Of a stretch of 26,824 nucleotides of DNA, positions 22,762 through 26,824 are shown piece by piece (position 1 is the first letter of the stretch; every line of letters begins with the position of its first letter). A program made the translations under genes and the position numbers. Location: IMG/VR virus record IMGVR_UViG_3300011115_000398, positions 1 to 26,824 of that record; one strand, given 5' to 3'. Source of the DNA: a virus. The notes under the pieces were generated by a model. That model saw only the letters and a program-made list of their open reading frames with translations, did no database searches and was not told the origin of the DNA.

Positions 22762-23805
22762 TTAACCCATTTTAGATAGAGCCAGATCAGCCAGACCAGC
22801 GGGCTTGTCTCTGTATGCAATGTCTTCGGCTTCTCCAACGGAACCGCCCTTGGCACGCAGGGCAAGACCAGCCGCCACTGAACCCGCACCAATCAACTGC
22901 GAACCCATAGAGGGTGGTGTCTGGTACATACTTGCAGATTGTTGAGTCAGTGGCAGGCCGCGCAAGATGTCGGACATGAAGCCCATCTGCTTGTATGGAT
23001 TGTTCTGGTTGTTCAAGAAGTCCTGATACTGATTGTTTAGAATGTTTTGCTGTTGCTGTTGCTGTTGCAGGCCATACTGGTTCTGCATCTGGTTAATACC
23101 CATGTTCTGGGTGTACTGTTGGTTGCCCAACTGACCCAGCGTGCTAGCGCCAGTCAGCGCTGTTTGCAAACCCTGCAAACCTAAACCTGCACCAAACTGA
23201 CCTTGCTGTGCGTTAAATTGGTTCTGGGTGTTGTATTGCTGTTGAGCTTGGTTAAACGCATTGTTCAAACCCTGTGCTTGGATGTCACCCTTTTGACGGG
23301 CAAGCTGCGCGTTTAACTGGTTGTTGGCAATCAGGTTACCACTTCCCCCAAATGCGCCTGAACGAGCCGCTTGCGCACCTTGTGTTTGACGAGCAATGTC
23401 AGCTTGGCGTTGAGCGTCTTGTTGCTGGCGTGCCACTACACTTTGCATGTAGGGGTTCATCAGCGGGGAAGTCATATTCCCCTGTGCGTCTTTGGTAAAC
23501 GTAGATGCAAAGTCAGATGGGTTAAATGTGTAGCTTGTGTTCAAACCGCCCAGACCCGCCAAACCAGCCATAGCCGTGGCATCTCCCAGTTGAGGGGCGG
23601 TCTTCATCAACGCCGCATTGTCGTAAGACAACTGTTGCAAGGGGGCGAACTGCGCTTGACGTTCCCCCATATACTGCATGTAGGGGTTTTGGTAAGGATC
23701 GGTGTAGCTTTGCGCTTGCCCCAACAGGTTCTCGACAAACGGCTTGGCGTAGTCGGGGATTGAGGTTTGCGTTTGCGTTATCTGGGAAATTTGTGGATCA
23801 GCCAT
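22762..23805 (-). CDS. Gln/Asn-rich internal virion protein, gp14-like by position (347 aa)
   Basis: The 347-residue product is strikingly rich in Gln and Asn, with a seven-Gln run (YGLQQQQQQQNILNNQY) near residue 250. It starts MADPQISQITQTQTSIPDYAKPF and ends in a Gly/Ala helix, GSQLIGAGSVAAGLALRAKG, that could insert in a membrane, then GGSVGEAEDIAYRDKPAGLA. Size, composition and place before two larger virion proteins recall T7 gp14, an outer-membrane ejection-channel protein, though this is analogy. AAGGAA precedes the ATG, and only 10 bases separate it from the preceding stop. Confidence 0.7.
   Translation of the reverse strand: MADPQISQITQTQTSIPDYAKPFVENLLGQAQSYTDPYQNPYMQYMGERQAQFAPLQQLSYDNAALMKTAPQLGDATAMAGLAGLGGLNTSYTFNPSDFASTFTKDAQGNMTSPLMNPYMQSVVARQQQDAQRQADIARQTQGAQAARSGAFGGSGNLIANNQLNAQLARQKGDIQAQGLNNAFNQAQQQYNTQNQFNAQQGQFGAGLGLQGLQTALTGASTLGQLGNQQYTQNMGINQMQNQYGLQQQQQQQNILNNQYQDFLNNQNNPYKQMGFMSDILRGLPLTQQSASMYQTPPSMGSQLIGAGSVAAGLALRAKGGSVGEAEDIAYRDKPAGLADLALSKMG
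23047..23070 (-). repeat. Hexanucleotide microsatellite encoding poly-Gln
   Basis: Four successive six-base units, three TTGCTG and a final TTGCAG on the + strand, encode alternating CAG/CAA glutamine codons in the 347-residue virion protein. Such tracts change length by slippage, so they are a likely site of variation between related phages. Confidence 0.75.
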
Positions 23806-23815
23806 GATCTATTCC

Positions 23816-26635
23816 TTATGCGGGAAGGTATTTGTCAGCGCGGCTATTAGCCGCTACTTTGTTTTTGCCTGTAGTCTTACCCCGTGCACGTTGTACACGA
23901 TCCATCATTGCGTACAGCTTGCGTGCGCCAGCATCTGTTGAGCCGTTACCCAACTCAGACACGATGCGTGCAGGCACTACGAACTCACCGTCAGCAAGGC
24001 GTGCGGGTTGTTGCTTGCGGCCAATTGTTGCCGGTATGCTGTCGGACACGCCATCACCGGGGCCTTTAAGCAAACGGCCACCATCGGAGAAACCACCCAG
24101 AGTACCTAGGCCACCCATAGCATAAGACATACCGCCCATAGCGTAGCTAGTTTGCAAACCGCCTTCTTTGGCGGGGCCACCGTCACCACCACCTGTACTG
24201 GAAGAATCCAGTTGGTTATTTGCGGCATCTGCTACAGCCTTATCATCTGCGGCTTTCTTATCCGTAGCGGTCTTAGCTTGTGCTCCCTTACGGAAGTCGG
24301 CGTACACGCTTGACAGGCTTCGGTCTGTAGCGTCAGCAATCTGCTGCGCGGACAACTTATTAGTCATCGCCCAGTCGTACAAAGCTTGGCCAGACAACGG
24401 AGTATCTGTTAAATACTTTTTAACATCGTTTAGCGACATGCCGTACGTTACGTTACCCTTTTCATCTCGACCGGGGGCTACGTAGTCAGGGTTACGCACC
24501 ATCTTGCCCGTAGCTTTGTCGTATGTGAACGGCAAGTTGCCCCGTGTGGGGTAGCCCAGCACAGCTTCGTCATACGGCCTAGCGATCTGACCCACGCCAG
24601 ATTTGACAGGGTATGCGGCACCCTTCTTACCTGTAAGGTATTCGTACGCAGCCAAGGAGTCACCACTCATGCGGTCAGTAACGTACTTCTTATTGAAGTC
24701 TTCGATCGTGTTAAACGATGGAGATGTGTAGCCCAGACTACCGCCACCTTCGGTGTATACATCACGGACGTTTTTCATTCCAGTAAAGCCACCATCTGGG
24801 CGACCGGGAATATCTGGAGTGGTTGTAATTGTGCCGTTGTCGTTACGCACTGTGTTACCACCACCGCCCACACCGCCGGGCAAGTACGTGGAAGTAACGT
24901 CCTTTATATTGCCTGTTTTCTGTTGAATCCAGTCTTTGATTGTTTTGCCTGTTGCTTTAACAACGTCGGCTTCATTCATTCCTTCTGTGACCAACGCATC
25001 GCGCATTACTTTTTCCTGCGCCTGTGTGGGCATTGTTGCAAGATCATCCGTGTACTCGGCAAAGAAGTTATCAATTGCTTTATCAATAGGATTGAAACCC
25101 AGCCCGCGCTCTGCAAACCACTTATAGGTGTCGGACGCGCCAGCAGGTAAGCCCGCTAAGCCAGCGTTTAGGTTTTTGTTTTGATTTTGGTTTACCAGCA
25201 AGTTTTGATTCTGGTTGAGGTTAGCTAAACCTGTTGGGACTTTTGCTGCATCCAATGCGTCAAGGCGAGCCTTTTCTTTGGCCCACAAGTCAGCGGCTTT
25301 GGCTTTTTGGTCTGCGGTTGCGTTTTGTTGGAACCATTGAGACGCAGTGTCTCCTCCGCCTCTAGAACTTAACTCACCTAAATATGTCAACGCTGTTGGG
25401 TTGTTAATATCAAAACCGGGAGAGTAATAAGACAGTGCAACTGGATTTCCGCTAGCGTCATTCACATATTGACCGGGTCGAGTTACATCCACTTTGGCCA
25501 TATTCTGGGCAGAATATGGGTTTGCAGCGTTGGCAGCGTCTACAACCATCTGGGGCGATACTTGACCGGGCTGAGAAGTTGCTATGTAGTCTTGAGCATC
25601 GTACTTACCTTGGGCATTAAAGCCGGGAATTGTGTCGTACGCAGCATTGATTTGTGCATCAGTTAGACCATACTGAGACTTAGCATAATTAGTTAAGTCA
25701 GCTTGGGATGTGCCGCCACGAGCCGCTAACTCTGTTTTAAGAGCCGCGTTAATTTGGTCTTGTGTAAAACCCCCCGCATCAAAGTGAGGCATACCACCTT
25801 CGGCCAACGCTACAATACCGCCTGTGTTATAGCCACGATACAAGTCAGAGAAGCTACGCCCGCTTGTGTTGTACACACCAGCATCGGTATTGGCTACATC
25901 TTCAAAGTACTGACCGTTCCAGCGCTTCTCGCGGATGCGACCGGGGTTCATAGGAGATGATGTGGGGCCAGTGGTTGTGGTGATGGCTTCCAGTACTGGC
26001 AAAGATGCCGCAGCCATTGGTTTCCAATTAGATTTGGCAAACGCCATTGGGTCAGTTGCCGCAGATTTTGCGCCTGTTGCAAGTAGATCAGAAGGGGTAG
26101 ACGCAGCACGTGCTGCCGCAAGTTGTTCGGGTGTAGCTGTTTTGGCGGCTAAAGATGCGTAGTCGGCGGGGAGTTGGATGCCCTCTAATCCGGCTTGAGT
26201 TGCGGCTTCAGTAGCCAAAGTTTGACCTGCGCCTGATGCGGCCCCTGCACCCAACAAGCCTTCACTCAAACCAGCACCGCCATATGCGCCCAAACCAGCC
26301 ATCAAGCCTTTGGACAAACTACCGGTAGCCAAACCAGTCAAACCACCAACAGCAATACCTGTACCCACCGCCGCACTAGTACCCAAAGCACCACCAATTG
26401 CCGTACCCAAACCGGGAACAAAAGTGTTCAAAGCAAAACCCGCCAACATTGGCAAAAGTTTGGAAAGGAAACCGGCTTCGGGTAAACCCGTGTCAGGGTT
26501 AATGGTCAGCGAACCACCATGTTTCATGGCCAAAGCTTGAAGCCCCGCAACTTCTTGGGGGGCCATGTGTACCAGCATTGAATCTGGGCCTCGACCTCGT
26601 GAGGCCATGTCGGTGGCTAATGCGTGAAGGCTCAT
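23816..26635 (-). CDS. Large virion protein with Gly/Ala-rich membrane-prone region (939 aa)
   Basis: The 939-residue protein begins MSLHALATDMASRGRGPDSM, then a LVHMAPQEVAGLQALA block and SLTINPDTGLPEAGFL, a start I recall from hypothetical virion proteins of marine and freshwater phages. Residues 56-130 are Gly/Ala-rich and hydrophobic (glycine zippers). The middle has NQN-rich repeats and low complexity; near residue 275 is GGIVALAEGGMPHFDAGG. The C-terminus has YAMGG repeats, then GPGDGVSDSIPATI and ADGEFVVPARIVSELGNGS. No enzyme motif is seen. A role in the tail or ejection apparatus is inferred from context. GAGAGG precedes the ATG, and the upstream gene stops 34 bases earlier. Confidence 0.7.
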   Translation of the reverse strand: MSLHALATDMASRGRGPDSMLVHMAPQEVAGLQALAMKHGGSLTINPDTGLPEAGFLSKLLPMLAGFALNTFVPGLGTAIGGALGTSAAVGTGIAVGGLTGLATGSLSKGLMAGLGAYGGAGLSEGLLGAGAASGAGQTLATEAATQAGLEGIQLPADYASLAAKTATPEQLAAARAASTPSDLLATGAKSAATDPMAFAKSNWKPMAAASLPVLEAITTTTGPTSSPMNPGRIREKRWNGQYFEDVANTDAGVYNTSGRSFSDLYRGYNTGGIVALAEGGMPHFDAGGFTQDQINAALKTELAARGGTSQADLTNYAKSQYGLTDAQINAAYDTIPGFNAQGKYDAQDYIATSQPGQVSPQMVVDAANAANPYSAQNMAKVDVTRPGQYVNDASGNPVALSYYSPGFDINNPTALTYLGELSSRGGGDTASQWFQQNATADQKAKAADLWAKEKARLDALDAAKVPTGLANLNQNQNLLVNQNQNKNLNAGLAGLPAGASDTYKWFAERGLGFNPIDKAIDNFFAEYTDDLATMPTQAQEKVMRDALVTEGMNEADVVKATGKTIKDWIQQKTGNIKDVTSTYLPGGVGGGGNTVRNDNGTITTTPDIPGRPDGGFTGMKNVRDVYTEGGGSLGYTSPSFNTIEDFNKKYVTDRMSGDSLAAYEYLTGKKGAAYPVKSGVGQIARPYDEAVLGYPTRGNLPFTYDKATGKMVRNPDYVAPGRDEKGNVTYGMSLNDVKKYLTDTPLSGQALYDWAMTNKLSAQQIADATDRSLSSVYADFRKGAQAKTATDKKAADDKAVADAANNQLDSSSTGGGDGGPAKEGGLQTSYAMGGMSYAMGGLGTLGGFSDGGRLLKGPGDGVSDSIPATIGRKQQPARLADGEFVVPARIVSELGNGSTDAGARKLYAMMDRVQRARGKTTGKNKVAANSRADKYLPA

Positions 26636-26661
26636 TTTTGCCTCTCAAAATGGGGGTTGTT

Positions 26662-26672
26662 TGATAATATCA
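26662..26672 (-). promoter_or_regulatory. Palindrome with weak promoter-like -10 at the start of the virion gene set
   Basis: TGATAATATCA is an 11-base palindrome in the short gap before the 939-residue gene; the TGA of the upstream gene is within it. On the - strand it supplies TATTAT, a good -10, but the -35 at 17-base spacing (TTGTGT) is poor. It could be a late-gene promoter or a protein-binding site. The evidence is slight. Confidence 0.25.
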
Positions 26673-26824
26673 TGCTGGGAGCGCAGACACAAATGAAAGT
26701 GTGGCTACGACAGAAGCGGTTGAGGGTTTAGTGGGGGTGCCAGAAGCCGCATAAGTTTGTATGGTTACAGCCGCATTGGTTGTAGACCAGTAAATCTGTA
26801 CGTAGTCGCCTGCGTTCATTGACA
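26670..26824 (-). CDS. C-terminal end of a probable virion structural protein
   Basis: The - strand frame is open from the window edge to TGA at 26670-26672 and includes MNAGDYVQIYWSTTNAAVTI followed by PTKPSTASVVATLSFVSALP. The GDYVQ-W pattern followed by a Pro-Ser...A-T-L segment is familiar from the C-terminal beta domains of phage structural or decoration proteins, as I recall them. An ATG at 26817-26819 lies in frame but is probably internal, since the frame continues upstream. The gene runs beyond the window. It precedes the 939-residue gene by 34 bases and probably belongs to the same operon. Confidence 0.65.
   Translation of the reverse strand, partial: SMNAGDYVQIYWSTTNAAVTIQTYAASGTPTKPSTASVVATLSFVSALPA

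Noticed and set aside
1-26824. tRNA genes, integrase, att sites, reverse transcriptase/diversity-generating element, insertion sequence
   Set aside because: I looked for cloverleaf-like stretches in the gaps, recombinase motifs, a reverse transcriptase motif and terminal inverted repeats and saw none. The gaps are too short for most of these.

Overview
The window is part of a tailed bacteriophage genome (Caudoviricetes), most likely a podovirus-like phage of an aquatic proteobacterium. Evidence for a phage: wall-to-wall small genes with start/stop overlaps; a phage-type DNA polymerase I without a 5'-3' exonuclease; a DUF3310-type protein; VRR-NUC and HNH nucleases; and a T7-like set of internal virion proteins ending in a 2383-residue polyvalent protein. 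The aquatic/proteobacterial host is inferred only from recollection of similar proteins in freshwater and marine phage metagenomes; no host marker is present. Terminase, portal, capsid, lysis and integrase genes are not in this window.

Layout. Positions 1-13655 are all on the + strand. The left part is the tail of an unidentified gene and a VWA-like zinc metallopeptidase (155-1300), then a cassette of nine tiny genes (1308-3515), six of whose junctions are 4-base ATGA/GTGA overlaps. One 59-residue gene (3336-3515) falls below usual length cut-offs. Next comes a replication/recombination block: DUF3310, VRR-NUC nuclease, Pol I, Cas4/RecB-like nuclease, HNH protein, a 188-base hairpin-rich gap, an SNF2 ATPase, a clear sigma70-like promoter (8744-8771), a conserved-looking unknown protein, an excisionase-like HTH protein, an SSB-like protein with four cysteines and an acidic tail, a strongly structured 82-base gap, a second HTH protein, a primase-helicase and a small last gene. 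A textbook intrinsic terminator (13702-13728) closes this transcription unit.

Positions 13727-26824 are all on the - strand, transcribed toward the terminator, so the two halves converge. In transcription order there is the C-terminal end of a probable structural protein (26824-26670), then 939-, 347-, 622- and 2383-residue proteins with gaps of only 5-34 bases. The last three recall the gp14-gp15-gp16 order of T7, whose products form the channel that ejects DNA across the cell envelope. The 2383-residue protein carries an L,D-transpeptidase-like domain, an HExxH peptidase-like domain and a C-terminal region resembling those of large polyvalent phage proteins.

How the parts may work together: the + strand unit copies and recombines phage DNA (Pol I, primase-helicase, SNF2, SSB-like protein and three nucleases, an assortment that mirrors the polA / VRR-NUC / SNF2 / DUF2800 / DUF2815 modules of many prophages). 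The - strand unit builds the ejection apparatus. Pol I has leucine at the position equivalent to E. coli Phe762, which has been proposed to go with temperate or slower-replicating phages; together with an excisionase-like protein this hints at, but does not prove, a temperate life style.
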